The position numbers were made by a program, and so were the translations under genes. A stretch of 64,000 nt of DNA from Flavobacterium macacae (GTDB lineage Bacteria > Bacteroidota > Bacteroidia > Flavobacteriales > Flavobacteriaceae): contig NZ_RQVR01000003.1 in the NCBI RefSeq assembly GCF_003865365.1, positions 124,001 to 188,000 of the forward strand, written 5' to 3'. The stretch's first letter is position 1, and each line of letters begins with the position of its first letter. Below, piece after piece: positions 18,752 through 26,860 of the stretch. The notes beneath the pieces are model-generated. The model saw nothing but the letters and a program-made list of their open reading frames with translations, searched no databases and had not been told where the DNA came from.

Positions 18752-18868
18752 TTAAAGATAGCCTAAAAGCCAATAAATAATAAAGAATAAAATGATGGTA
18801 CCCAGGCAGCCACCACCTAGTTTTTTGGCTCCCCATCCGGCCAAGATTGTTTTGAAAAATCCATTCAT
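18752..18868 (-). CDS. 38-residue membrane protein, unknown function
   Basis: Minus-strand frame of 38 codons. It starts MNGFFKTILAGWGAKK, then GGGCLG, then a single hydrophobic helix TIILFFIIYWLLGYL. The glycine-rich hinge, charged N-terminal part and C-terminal transmembrane helix look like a genuine small protein rather than a chance frame. It sits between tRNA-Tyr and the maleate isomerase gene, with a bidirectional hairpin right behind its stop codon. I do not recognise a named family. Moderate confidence because of the length. Confidence 0.6.
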   Translation of the reverse strand: MNGFFKTILAGWGAKKLGGGCLGTIILFFIIYWLLGYL

Positions 18869-18950
18869 AGTGTTAGTTTTTTAAAGGTTGTGATTTAAAG
18901 TTAACAAATTCTATGTAGGTTCTTTTTATATTTAAGATAGTTTTATCAAA

Positions 18951-19703
18951 TCAATACCTGCCACTCAGCAAAGCACCGCCAATCGGAACTTTTGTTTCTA
19001 ATCCTAATTTTTTCATCATTTCATAAGTAGTACAAATTGCCGCTGTTGTCACCGGAATCCCGATTTCTTTTTCGATTAAATCTACCGCTTCCAAAGATGG
19101 CATCTGAACGCAAGCCGAAGCGACCAAAACATCCACACCTTTCAAATTTAGCTGCTTGTAAATTTCCAGCAAGTTCATCGGATCTTGTGAGGCAACTTCC
19201 AGATTATCTGAAATTTCTAAAGCCACAAAATCAACCACTTCAAAACCTTGGTGTTCGATATAATCTACAACTAATTGAGTCAAAGGTTTCATATACGGCG
19301 TGATAACCGCCACTTTTTTAGCTCCAAGAACTTTCAATCCGTTGATTAAAGCGCCGGCACTCGTAACAATAGGAGTAGGGAAATCGTTCTTGACCGTTTC
19401 TTCGTGAAGATTTGTTTCAGAAACACAATGGTAACCGCGACCCATGCTCATAATCGCAACGAGACATGCATATCCCATCACATCAACACGAGCATCAGAA
19501 AGCTCTTGGGCACATTTTAAGCTCATCGCGTCCATGGCTTCTAATTCTTCCTTTGTTACTTTTTTCATTCGCATTCTGCTGGAATGAAACGTAAATCTTT
19601 CTGGAAAAATAGTTTCTCTTGCACGAAACAACGCCGGAATTTCAGTTTCCATCGTTACATTTGAAGAAGGAACAATTTGACCAATTTTATATTTTTTATT
19701 CAT
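18951..19703 (-). CDS. Maleate cis-trans isomerase (Asp/Glu racemase superfamily)
   Basis: 250 residues. N-terminal KIGQIVPSSNVTMETEIP is the family signature. The two catalytic cysteines are in GYACLVAIMSMG and ASACVQMPSLE, as in NicE/MaiA, which turn maleate into fumarate. Cytoplasmic. It is the last gene of the minus-strand aromatic cluster, after a ring-cleavage dioxygenase and an FAH-family hydrolase, so maleate is the expected intermediate and fumarate the product. Arylmalonate decarboxylase is a related alternative but fits the context less well. Confidence 0.85.
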   Translation of the reverse strand: MNKKYKIGQIVPSSNVTMETEIPALFRARETIFPERFTFHSSRMRMKKVTKEELEAMDAMSLKCAQELSDARVDVMGYACLVAIMSMGRGYHCVSETNLHEETVKNDFPTPIVTSAGALINGLKVLGAKKVAVITPYMKPLTQLVVDYIEHQGFEVVDFVALEISDNLEVASQDPMNLLEIYKQLNLKGVDVLVASACVQMPSLEAVDLIEKEIGIPVTTAAICTTYEMMKKLGLETKVPIGGALLSGRY

Positions 19704-19767
19704 TTGTTTAAAGTTTGATGCTTAAAGTTTCAAAACGGAATACTAACTACTGTTTACGGAATACTTA

Positions 19768-20676
19768 TTATATCTCCTTAATCGTGTTCACAATCGTCCC
19801 AATTCCCTCAATAGTGGCTTCTACAACATCGCCATCCCACATCCATTCTTGCGGTTCTCTACCGGCGCCAACGCCAGCTGGAGTTCCCGTTGCTATAATG
19901 TCTCCAGGTTCAATGGTAAAGACCGTGCTCAAGTCTTCGATCAAGTCATTAATATTGAAAAGCAAAAACTGGGTATTTGAATTTTGTTTTTCAATTCCGT
20001 TTAATTTTAGTGACAGATTCAAGTTATGCGGATTTTCAATTTCATCAGCAGTAACAATATAAGGTCCCATCGGGGCAAAAGTATCTTGGCCTTTTGAAAC
20101 GATCCATTGGCCTTCGCGACGGCAATCCCGGGCAGAAATATCATTGATTATGGTATAGCCAAAAACATAGTCCATAGCGTTTTCTTTGGAAACGTATTTT
20201 CCTTTTTTGCCAATGATTACGGCCAATTCTACTTCCCAATCCAATTGTTGCGTCAGCTTTTTATTCAAGAAAATGTTTTCATTCGTACCCACAACTGCCG
20301 TCGGAGGTTTTGAAAATATAATTGGTTTTTGAGGCAACTTCCCGGTTGTATCAAGAGTTCTCGCACTTTCAGCAACGTGTTCGGTATAATTTAGGCCAAT
20401 TCCGATGATGTTTTTTCTAGGTTTCGGAATCGGAGCCAAAAGTGTAGTTTCCTCAAAAGAATATGAAACTTCATTTAATGTTTCTTCATCAATATCAGCC
20501 AGAAAATCATTGATTTCAGGAATAATTTCAATTCCCATGTCAATCAATTCAAGCATTGTCGATGGAAGCGGAAAGTTTAGCGCTTCTCCAAAATCTTCCA
20601 TATCAACAATGTGATCATTGTGCAAAAATCCTAATCTCGGCTCTGAAGTTGTTGTTTTATAAGTAAGTAATTTCAT
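19768..20676 (-). CDS. Fumarylacetoacetate-hydrolase family protein (maleylpyruvate-hydrolase-like)
   Basis: 302 residues. The C-terminal FAH fold (about 85-302) shows GIGLNYTEHVAE, the metal site in LDWEVELAVIIG and NDISARD, and GDIIATGTPAGVG. FAH-fold enzymes hydrolyse C-C bonds of beta-diketo acids. Placed between a gentisate-type dioxygenase and maleate isomerase, the simplest reading is hydrolysis of maleylpyruvate (or an amino analogue) to pyruvate plus maleate (or maleamate). That step is inferred from the neighbours. Confidence 0.82.
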   Translation of the reverse strand: MKLLTYKTTTSEPRLGFLHNDHIVDMEDFGEALNFPLPSTMLELIDMGIEIIPEINDFLADIDEETLNEVSYSFEETTLLAPIPKPRKNIIGIGLNYTEHVAESARTLDTTGKLPQKPIIFSKPPTAVVGTNENIFLNKKLTQQLDWEVELAVIIGKKGKYVSKENAMDYVFGYTIINDISARDCRREGQWIVSKGQDTFAPMGPYIVTADEIENPHNLNLSLKLNGIEKQNSNTQFLLFNINDLIEDLSTVFTIEPGDIIATGTPAGVGAGREPQEWMWDGDVVEATIEGIGTIVNTIKEI

Positions 20677-20727
20677 TATTTTGGTATAAGTTTTGTTGTT
20701 TGTGTTTTTTCTTTGACTTTACGACTT

Positions 20728-21840
20728 TTAACCTTTGACTATCTGAAACCCGCCATTTTCTTCATAAGCGCGTTCTTGATACAATCCAAGAGCTTCAATT
20801 ACCGGCAAATCATTGAAAGAAAACAGGCAAGCATCTTCGGTTTCGCTTAAATTGACGTGTTCGTGGACCGCCCAAGAAGGAACGCAAAAAATATCACGGA
20901 CTTTCCAGTCAAAACGTTTTCCGTTGATGATTGAATAGCCACTTCCTTTGGCACATTGGTATACAAAAGAACCCGTGTGCTGGTGCGCTTTTGTATGTTC
21001 GCCTGCGCGCAATAATTGCATTGACGCGCCCATGGTCTGCATCACATGGCCACCCGTCTTTGGGTTCGAATAATGCATCAAAATTCCGTCGTAATCTGAA
21101 CCTTCATTTACTTTTGAAGCTTCTACCAATGCCGGATACACATTTTTCCACGAATATTTAAACAGTGGGGAATAAGGCTTGTCCCATACTTTATTATCAG
21201 GCAAAAGTCCTGGATGTCCATAAGTTAACGGCGAAAAATTAACGGGATGCTTTAAGTCCTGCTTTCCGTCATAAACGGCATAATCGTTCGCTTCCAACGC
21301 ATTGACCAGCGGAATATCCAAACCGTCTTGCCAAATGCACGTTTTTCCATCGGCAGTTACGCCGTGTTCGTGCCAAGTCGAATTTGGGGTAATCACAAAA
21401 TCATTGACTTCAAACGTAATTTTATGGCCGTCAACAACCGTGTAACCGCCTTCGCCTTCCATAATAAATCGCAACGCCGAAGCCTTGTGCCGATGCGCCG
21501 AAGTGCTTTCGCCAGGTCGCGTGACCTGAATGCCGGTATAAAGCCAACCCACCGCTGCAGAAACGTCTTTTCGGTTGTCATTGACCAAATAAACTACGCG
21601 TCGGCCAGCCTGTTCTGGCGTAACTAATTCAGAAGATTTCAAAACCAACGAACGGAGATTTTCATATTTCCAAAGCATCGGAATCGATGAAGTCCTTGGC
21701 TCCCAAGGCTCGATATCATTGGCAACCGTCCACAAAGCGCCCGCGCCAAGCGTTTCCAATTCTTTATAATAAGCCTCCAATTCTGGCGTGGTCTGAACGC
21801 GCGCCCGGCCAATCTGGTCGTCATTGAATTTACCTTCCAT
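20728..21840 (-). CDS. Gentisate 1,2-dioxygenase-like bicupin
   Basis: 370 residues with two cupin domains. The first holds the iron ligands, SAHRHKASALRF near residue 117 and WHEHGV near 156. The second has KAHQHTGSF and AVHEHVN. This is the layout of gentisate 1,2-dioxygenases, which open the ring between the carboxyl- and hydroxyl-bearing carbons. Related bicupins act on salicylate, 1-hydroxy-2-naphthoate or 5-hydroxyanthranilate-type rings, so the substrate is open. Repeat copy C lies immediately upstream, between this gene and the nitrilase. Confidence 0.85.
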   Translation of the reverse strand: MEGKFNDDQIGRARVQTTPELEAYYKELETLGAGALWTVANDIEPWEPRTSSIPMLWKYENLRSLVLKSSELVTPEQAGRRVVYLVNDNRKDVSAAVGWLYTGIQVTRPGESTSAHRHKASALRFIMEGEGGYTVVDGHKITFEVNDFVITPNSTWHEHGVTADGKTCIWQDGLDIPLVNALEANDYAVYDGKQDLKHPVNFSPLTYGHPGLLPDNKVWDKPYSPLFKYSWKNVYPALVEASKVNEGSDYDGILMHYSNPKTGGHVMQTMGASMQLLRAGEHTKAHQHTGSFVYQCAKGSGYSIINGKRFDWKVRDIFCVPSWAVHEHVNLSETEDACLFSFNDLPVIEALGLYQERAYEENGGFQIVKG

Positions 21841-21850
21841 AAAATTTATT

Positions 21851-21972
21851 TTTTTTGAAGCGAAACTTCAGTGTTTTTCTGTAATCCATTTTCCCGCTAG
21901 AGCCACTCGCTTTGCGCCAGCTTGTTGGCTGGCACAAGAGCTCAAACAATGGCACCATCGGGGCTATTTGAG
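21851..21972 (-). repeat. Dispersed hairpin element, copy C
   Basis: On the minus strand it begins CTCAAATAGCCCCGATGGTGCC and ends TTTCGCTTCAAAA. The core hairpin is TGTGCCAGC-caacaa-GCTGGCGCA. It sits inside the catabolic cluster, between the nitrilase stop (22034) and the dioxygenase start (21840), and ends about 10 bases before that start codon. It shares AGCGGGAAAATGGA and CACTGA near its 3' end with copy D. Confidence 0.7.
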
Positions 21973-22033
21973 AAACAATTTGCATTCTTGTTATCTTCTG
22001 GGATGCAGTTTGTCGCTATGCGTTGTCAAAAAA

Positions 22034-23014
22034 CTACCTTTTATTAAAATCTTCGTGATTATCAATAAAAGTAATCTTTCGTGTTGGCGCCACATTTACC
22101 CTTAAATCAAAAATGTCAAACCGATTATAATGCCCTAAAATATCATGCATCTGTTTCGGCTGAATGCATTTGGCCAGATCAATTTCGGCATACACAATTC
22201 CTTCGTCATCAATCAAAGGCTCGCCAACCACAGCGCCATTCGGGCCAATTATTCCTGAAAATGCCGAATTTTTTCGGGTCAATAATTCTTCCACATTCGG
22301 GACATCGTCTTTCAAAACATTCATGATTTCCTTTGAAATTGTGGAACAAGAAACCACCGTAAATAATTTTCCTTCAAAAGAATGCGCCGCCGCGCGAATT
22401 TTAATAGCTTCCGCCATATCATAGTCGGGTGGGGCCACCGGAAGCGATATATAATTGGCAATATGAATCAATTCGCCTTGCGAAAGCAAGGTAAACCGTG
22501 CCAAAGTATTCGTGTTTTCGCCACAAGCCAAAGTCCCGATCGGGCCAATTTCAGTATCATATACTTTTAAGGAAGAACCGTCACCGCTTGTCCAAGTGAG
22601 TTTTTCAGCCCACGTCGGAACCAATTTTCTATGTTTTCCAATAACTTTTCCCTCGTTATTGATAATTAAATTTGTGTTGTAAATCTCGCCATAACTTTGG
22701 CCTCTTTCATTGATTCCAATAACGATATGCGCGTTGAATTCTTTGGCAGCATCAGAGATTTTCTGGATTTCTGGCCCATCGGCAAGAATGGAGCATTTAT
22801 ATAAAACTTCATACCATTTGCTTCCTTGAACTGGCGTCATAATCCAATTCCAATAGGGATAGCCAGCAATAAAAACTTCTGGAAAAGCAACCAAGCTCGC
22901 TCCGTTTTGAGCCGCTTCTTTTATAAAAGAAATCGCTTTGTCAACAGTCGCATCCGCATTTAAAAATACGGGCGAAGTTTGAACGGCTGCTGCTTTAAAT
23001 TTTTTGAATTCCAT
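22034..23014 (-). CDS. Nitrilase-family carbon-nitrogen hydrolase
   Basis: 326 residues. The Glu-Lys-Cys triad is visible: FPEVFIAGYPYW near residue 45, HRKLVPTWAEKL, and ACGENTNTLARF with the nucleophilic cysteine. CGENTN is the signature of true nitrilases (R-CN to acid plus ammonia), but superfamily members also hydrolyse amides. It lies in the aromatic cluster, 13 bases after the thioesterase gene. It may supply an aromatic acid from a nitrile, or remove ammonia from an amide intermediate such as maleamate. Neither can be decided from sequence alone. Confidence 0.85.
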   Translation of the reverse strand: MEFKKFKAAAVQTSPVFLNADATVDKAISFIKEAAQNGASLVAFPEVFIAGYPYWNWIMTPVQGSKWYEVLYKCSILADGPEIQKISDAAKEFNAHIVIGINERGQSYGEIYNTNLIINNEGKVIGKHRKLVPTWAEKLTWTSGDGSSLKVYDTEIGPIGTLACGENTNTLARFTLLSQGELIHIANYISLPVAPPDYDMAEAIKIRAAAHSFEGKLFTVVSCSTISKEIMNVLKDDVPNVEELLTRKNSAFSGIIGPNGAVVGEPLIDDEGIVYAEIDLAKCIQPKQMHDILGHYNRFDIFDLRVNVAPTRKITFIDNHEDFNKR

Positions 23015-23027
23015 AATTAGTTATGAA

Positions 23028-23459
23028 TTACAGTTCGTGAAATAAATATTTAGAGATTTTTTCTTTCATTTCCGCCGAAAATGAGGCAGCTTTAATATCG
23101 TTTCTTTCTTCATTGAAAGCGACATTGACTAAAGTCACTTCGCCTTCCAGACATGTTATATCCTTTTCATCTGCGAAACGAAAACCGCAGTGCACAGAAG
23201 CGCCGCCAAGGTTTTTTACCCAAAGCGATTTTGTCAAAACTTCGCCCAAACGGGCCGCTTTTTTAAACTGTACTTTTAAATCCACCGTCGGAATTCCGTT
23301 GGTTTCGTGAATGGTTGAAAAAGGTCTCTCCAGCGCTTCTTCAAACCAATCTTCAACCAGGTCGTTCAGCATTTCTAAAAACCTTGGATAAAAAACAATT
23401 CCAGCATAATCAACGTGCTTGAAACGTATTTTTTCTTCTTTTACAAAATAATTGCCCAT
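23028..23459 (-). CDS. 4-hydroxybenzoyl-CoA-thioesterase-family acyl-CoA thioesterase
   Basis: 143 residues, a single hot-dog fold. The signature FKHVDYAGIVFYPRFLEMLND near residues 14-34 contains the catalytic Asp of the 4HBT family. Such enzymes hydrolyse aryl- or acyl-CoA thioesters. Within this cluster it would release the hydroxylated aryl-CoA as free acid before ring cleavage, between the CoA ligase/hydroxylase steps and the dioxygenase. Packed tightly with the nitrilase gene. Confidence 0.82.
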   Translation of the reverse strand: MGNYFVKEEKIRFKHVDYAGIVFYPRFLEMLNDLVEDWFEEALERPFSTIHETNGIPTVDLKVQFKKAARLGEVLTKSLWVKNLGGASVHCGFRFADEKDITCLEGEVTLVNVAFNEERNDIKAASFSAEMKEKISKYLFHEL

Positions 23460-23492
23460 ACTTTTTAATTTGATTTAAGCTGCTGTTCCCGA

Positions 23493-25076
23493 TTAAAAAC
23501 TTTCAACACTCGCTTTTTTCATATAATATTTAAACGTTTCCGGAATCGCGTTTTCATCTAATAGGCAGCCTGTTTCCAATTCTGGGTAGGTTTCAGCAAA
23601 CGTTTGGATTTTTGTTCGGTCCACGCGCATGCTCACCACACTTCTGTCCACTTCATCAGGATGGCGAATTCCTGCCGAAGCCATCAAATCCATTGCGTTT
23701 TTTACGGTCTCTTGTTGAAACCTTGCTACACGAACACTTTTTTCTTGAGGAACCAAGCCTTTTACTAATTTGGGGTCTTGTGTCGCAACCCCAGTCGGGC
23801 AGGTATTTGAATGGCATTCCAAAGCTTGTATGCATCCCAAAGCGAACATCATACCGCGAGCAGAATTACATAAATCTGCTCCAGTCGCAAGCGTTTTTAT
23901 AATATCAAAACCAGAAATAATCTTGCCGCTGCATATAATTTTTATTTCTTCTTTAATTCCGAAACCTTTTAGTGAATCATAAACAAACGCCAAAGCATCG
24001 CGAAGTGGCATTCCCACATGGTCAGAATACTCAATTGGCGCGGCTCCGGTTCCGCCTTCACCACCGTCAACGGTAATAAAATCGAAATAGGTCTGTGTTT
24101 GGACCATCGCTTTGCAAATCGATAAAAATTCAGATTTATTTCCAATACAGATCTTCATTCCGATTGGTTTTCCGCCCGAACCTTTTCGTAATAATTTAAT
24201 GAAGTCCATTAATTCTAAAGGCGTTGTGAAAGCAGAGTGGGTAGGAGGCGAAATGATATCTTTTCCTCTTCCGACCAAACGAATCGCAGCAATTTCATCC
24301 GTTACTTTTTCCTTTGGAAGAATTCCTCCGTGGCCAGGTTTTGCACCTTGAGAAAACTTAATCTCAATCATTTTTACATTTTCAAAATGGGCTCTTTTTT
24401 CAAAATGTTCATACGAAAAGTTTCCGTCTTCATCGCGACAGCTGAAATAACCGGTTCCGATGTTCCAAACGATGTCGCCGCCGCCGTCAAGGTGGTAAGG
24501 AGAAAGCCCGCCTTCGCCGGTATTATGGTAAAAACCACCTTGTTTTGCACCTGCATTTAAAGCAATAATTGCATTTTTACTTAATGAACCATAGCTCATC
24601 GCACTGATATTATACAAACTTGAAAAATAAGGCTTCTCGCATTGCGAAGATCCAATTTTTACTCTTGGATTCATATCAATTTGATCAAACGGAATGGCTT
24701 TTATGCTGTGGTTTATCCACTGATATCCAATATTATAAACGTCTAGCTGTGTTCCAAAAGGATGCGAATCGGTTTCTTTTTTACTTCTTTGGTAAACCAA
24801 ACTTCTTTCCAAACGATTAAAAGGTGTTCCGTCAAGATCTGTTTCAACGAAATATTGTCTGATTTCTGGCCCAATTGACTCTAATAAATAACGCATTCTT
24901 CCTAAAAGCGGAAAGTTTCTTCTGATGGTTTTTTTAGATTGAAACATATCATAAAAACCCATTATGATTAAAGGCAGAAAGATTAACAGAAGAAAGATGG
25001 ATTTCCAATTAATGAATGTCAGAAGCGTGATTATGGCTAATGACGTGATGCTAAAAACAACAAAAACTTTTCTCAT
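23493..25076 (-). CDS. FMN-binding glutamate-synthase-like protein with N-terminal membrane anchor
   Basis: 527 residues. Two hydrophobic helices (about 4-45) are followed by a cytoplasmic domain like the FMN/Fe-S half of glutamate synthase: ISAMSYGSLSKNAI, GEGGLSPYH, KFSQGAKPGHGG, VDGGEGGTGAAP and the cluster cysteines in CIQALECHSNTCPTG. There is no amidotransferase domain, so it is not a complete glutamate synthase; the redox partner and substrate are unknown. It lies within the catabolic cluster, where it may reduce a ring intermediate, handle ammonia, or be an unrelated passenger. Confidence 0.82.
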   Translation of the reverse strand: MRKVFVVFSITSLAIITLLTFINWKSIFLLLIFLPLIIMGFYDMFQSKKTIRRNFPLLGRMRYLLESIGPEIRQYFVETDLDGTPFNRLERSLVYQRSKKETDSHPFGTQLDVYNIGYQWINHSIKAIPFDQIDMNPRVKIGSSQCEKPYFSSLYNISAMSYGSLSKNAIIALNAGAKQGGFYHNTGEGGLSPYHLDGGGDIVWNIGTGYFSCRDEDGNFSYEHFEKRAHFENVKMIEIKFSQGAKPGHGGILPKEKVTDEIAAIRLVGRGKDIISPPTHSAFTTPLELMDFIKLLRKGSGGKPIGMKICIGNKSEFLSICKAMVQTQTYFDFITVDGGEGGTGAAPIEYSDHVGMPLRDALAFVYDSLKGFGIKEEIKIICSGKIISGFDIIKTLATGADLCNSARGMMFALGCIQALECHSNTCPTGVATQDPKLVKGLVPQEKSVRVARFQQETVKNAMDLMASAGIRHPDEVDRSVVSMRVDRTKIQTFAETYPELETGCLLDENAIPETFKYYMKKASVESF

Positions 25077-25134
25077 TGAGATTTTATTTGGGTATTAATA
25101 ATTGAGGGTTAATATTAGTGATTTTTAATCAATT

Positions 25135-26745
25135 TTAGGCATTAATTCTTTTCAATTTGAACCTTTGAATTTTTCCGGTTTCTGTTTTTGGAAGCTGCTC
25201 TAAAAAACGAATTTCTCTTGGATATTTATAAGGAGCCGCATTTTCTTTGAACCAATTTTGAAGTGATTTGGCGTACTCCTCGCAAGCTTTTGATTTGTCA
25301 TTTAAAACGATGTAAGCGCAGACCAACATCCCGCGATTTTCATCAGGAAGCCCTACAACAGCGCATTCAGCAATGTCATTGTGTTTTAAAAGGACGCTTT
25401 CGACTTCAATTGCCGCAATATTATATCCGGACGAAATGATCATGTCATCGCCTCGGGCTACAAACCAAAAATATCCGTCTTCGTCTTTTTTGAAAATATC
25501 TCCGGTAAGATTCCAGCCGTTATGCACATATTCTTTTTGCTTTTCGGTGCGATTTAAGTATTTGCAGCCCGTAATTCCTCTTACTGCCAATCTTCCGGCT
25601 TCATTTATTCCCAATTCGTTTCCCTTCTTGTCTATTATTTTTGCTTCGTAACCAAATACGGGCAAGCCGGTGGCGCCTTTTTTCATATTCTCTTCATTAG
25701 AAGAAATAAAGATGTGCAACATCTCGGTGGCGCCAATTCCGTCAATAATTTTCAAGCCGGTGGCTTCGTGCCAATCTTCCCAAACTTTTTCCGGCAAGGT
25801 CTCCCCGGCAGAAACACATTTTCGGAGCGATGAAATGTCAAAATCTTTCGCTTTTGTTGTTAAAATTCGATAGGCCGTCGGCGCCGTAAAAAGTATGGAA
25901 ACCTTATATCTATCAATGGCTTCAAGCAATAATTCAGGGGAAGGTTTTTCAATTAAAAAAGTGGAAGCTCCGTAATAAAACGGAAATAAAACCAAACCGC
26001 CAAGGCCAAAAGTGAATCCTAACGGCGGACTTCCTGTAAAAATATCTTCAGGTTTTGGTTGCAAAGCATATTTTGGAAAAGCTTCGCAGATAAGCAAAAT
26101 ATCTTTGTGATAATGTGCCGTCATTTTTGGGTTTCCTGTCGTTCCAGAAGTAAAACCGATTAATGAAACAGCGTCTGCTTTTGAAGGGAAATTTTGAAAA
26201 TCTTTGGATTTATTGTGCATCAGCACTTCTAATTTTGAAGTTGCCGTTTCAGTTCCGTCAAAAGTAATTGTCTGTTTTAAAAATTTAGATTTTACCGCTA
26301 CTAAAGCTTCTTCCAATCGATAATCGCAAAATGCGTGTGAGATTTCCGCGCTCTCAATCATTACTTCGAGTTCTTTTTCGCGAAGCAAAGGCATCGTGGC
26401 AACAACAATTCCTCCAGCTTTTAAAATCGCAAACCAAATTGCCACAAACATCGGATTGTTCGCCGAACGAATCAAAACGCGATTGCCAGAAACCAATCCC
26501 AAATCATCAACCAAAACGTGCGCAATTTGGTTCGATTTTTCAAATAAATCTTGAAAAGTCCACGTTTTCTCAAAAGTTCGAATGGCGACGGAATCGCCAC
26601 GACCTTCCTTAATATGATGGTCTAATAATTTTTCTACGCAATTTAAATCTTCCGGAAACTGAAAATTTTCTCCATCATAAATATAATCCGGTTGGTATTT
26701 CTGCGAAGGAAGATTTTTGTGGGCGAAATTATCGACGTAATTCAT
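25135..26745 (-). CDS. Benzoate/2-aminobenzoate-type aryl-CoA ligase
   Basis: 536 residues of the ANL superfamily. AMP-forming motifs are present: GFTSGTTGNPKMTAH (P-loop), DGIGATEMLHIF (A5), GWNLTGDIF (A7), ARGDDMIISSGYNI (A8) and KTETGKIQR with the C-terminal catalytic lysine. Overall layout and the FTFGLGGLVLFPFYYGAS stretch resemble benzoate- and 2-aminobenzoate-CoA ligases. It would activate an aromatic acid to its CoA thioester, the substrate for the hydroxylase encoded just upstream. A 115-base gap, with no good promoter seen, separates it from the hydroxylase gene. Confidence 0.83.
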   Translation of the reverse strand: MNYVDNFAHKNLPSQKYQPDYIYDGENFQFPEDLNCVEKLLDHHIKEGRGDSVAIRTFEKTWTFQDLFEKSNQIAHVLVDDLGLVSGNRVLIRSANNPMFVAIWFAILKAGGIVVATMPLLREKELEVMIESAEISHAFCDYRLEEALVAVKSKFLKQTITFDGTETATSKLEVLMHNKSKDFQNFPSKADAVSLIGFTSGTTGNPKMTAHYHKDILLICEAFPKYALQPKPEDIFTGSPPLGFTFGLGGLVLFPFYYGASTFLIEKPSPELLLEAIDRYKVSILFTAPTAYRILTTKAKDFDISSLRKCVSAGETLPEKVWEDWHEATGLKIIDGIGATEMLHIFISSNEENMKKGATGLPVFGYEAKIIDKKGNELGINEAGRLAVRGITGCKYLNRTEKQKEYVHNGWNLTGDIFKKDEDGYFWFVARGDDMIISSGYNIAAIEVESVLLKHNDIAECAVVGLPDENRGMLVCAYIVLNDKSKACEEYAKSLQNWFKENAAPYKYPREIRFLEQLPKTETGKIQRFKLKRINA

Positions 26746-26860
26746 TTTTAAAATTTCTAAGGTTTAAGTTGCTAAAGCGCCAAGGTTGTTAAAATTATCA
26801 TTCCCAAGAAGGAGGAATTTAAAGTTATAATAACTGCTATTCAGCCATAATTCGTAATTC

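Noticed and set aside
21824..22105. 93-codon plus-strand frame over repeat copy C
   Set aside because: It overlaps the ends of two minus-strand genes and the repeat; no promoter or conserved features.
26814..26822. GGAGG-like Shine-Dalgarno sequence in the gap between hydroxylase and ligase genes
   Set aside because: It is on the plus strand, where no gene starts; both flanking genes are on the minus strand.
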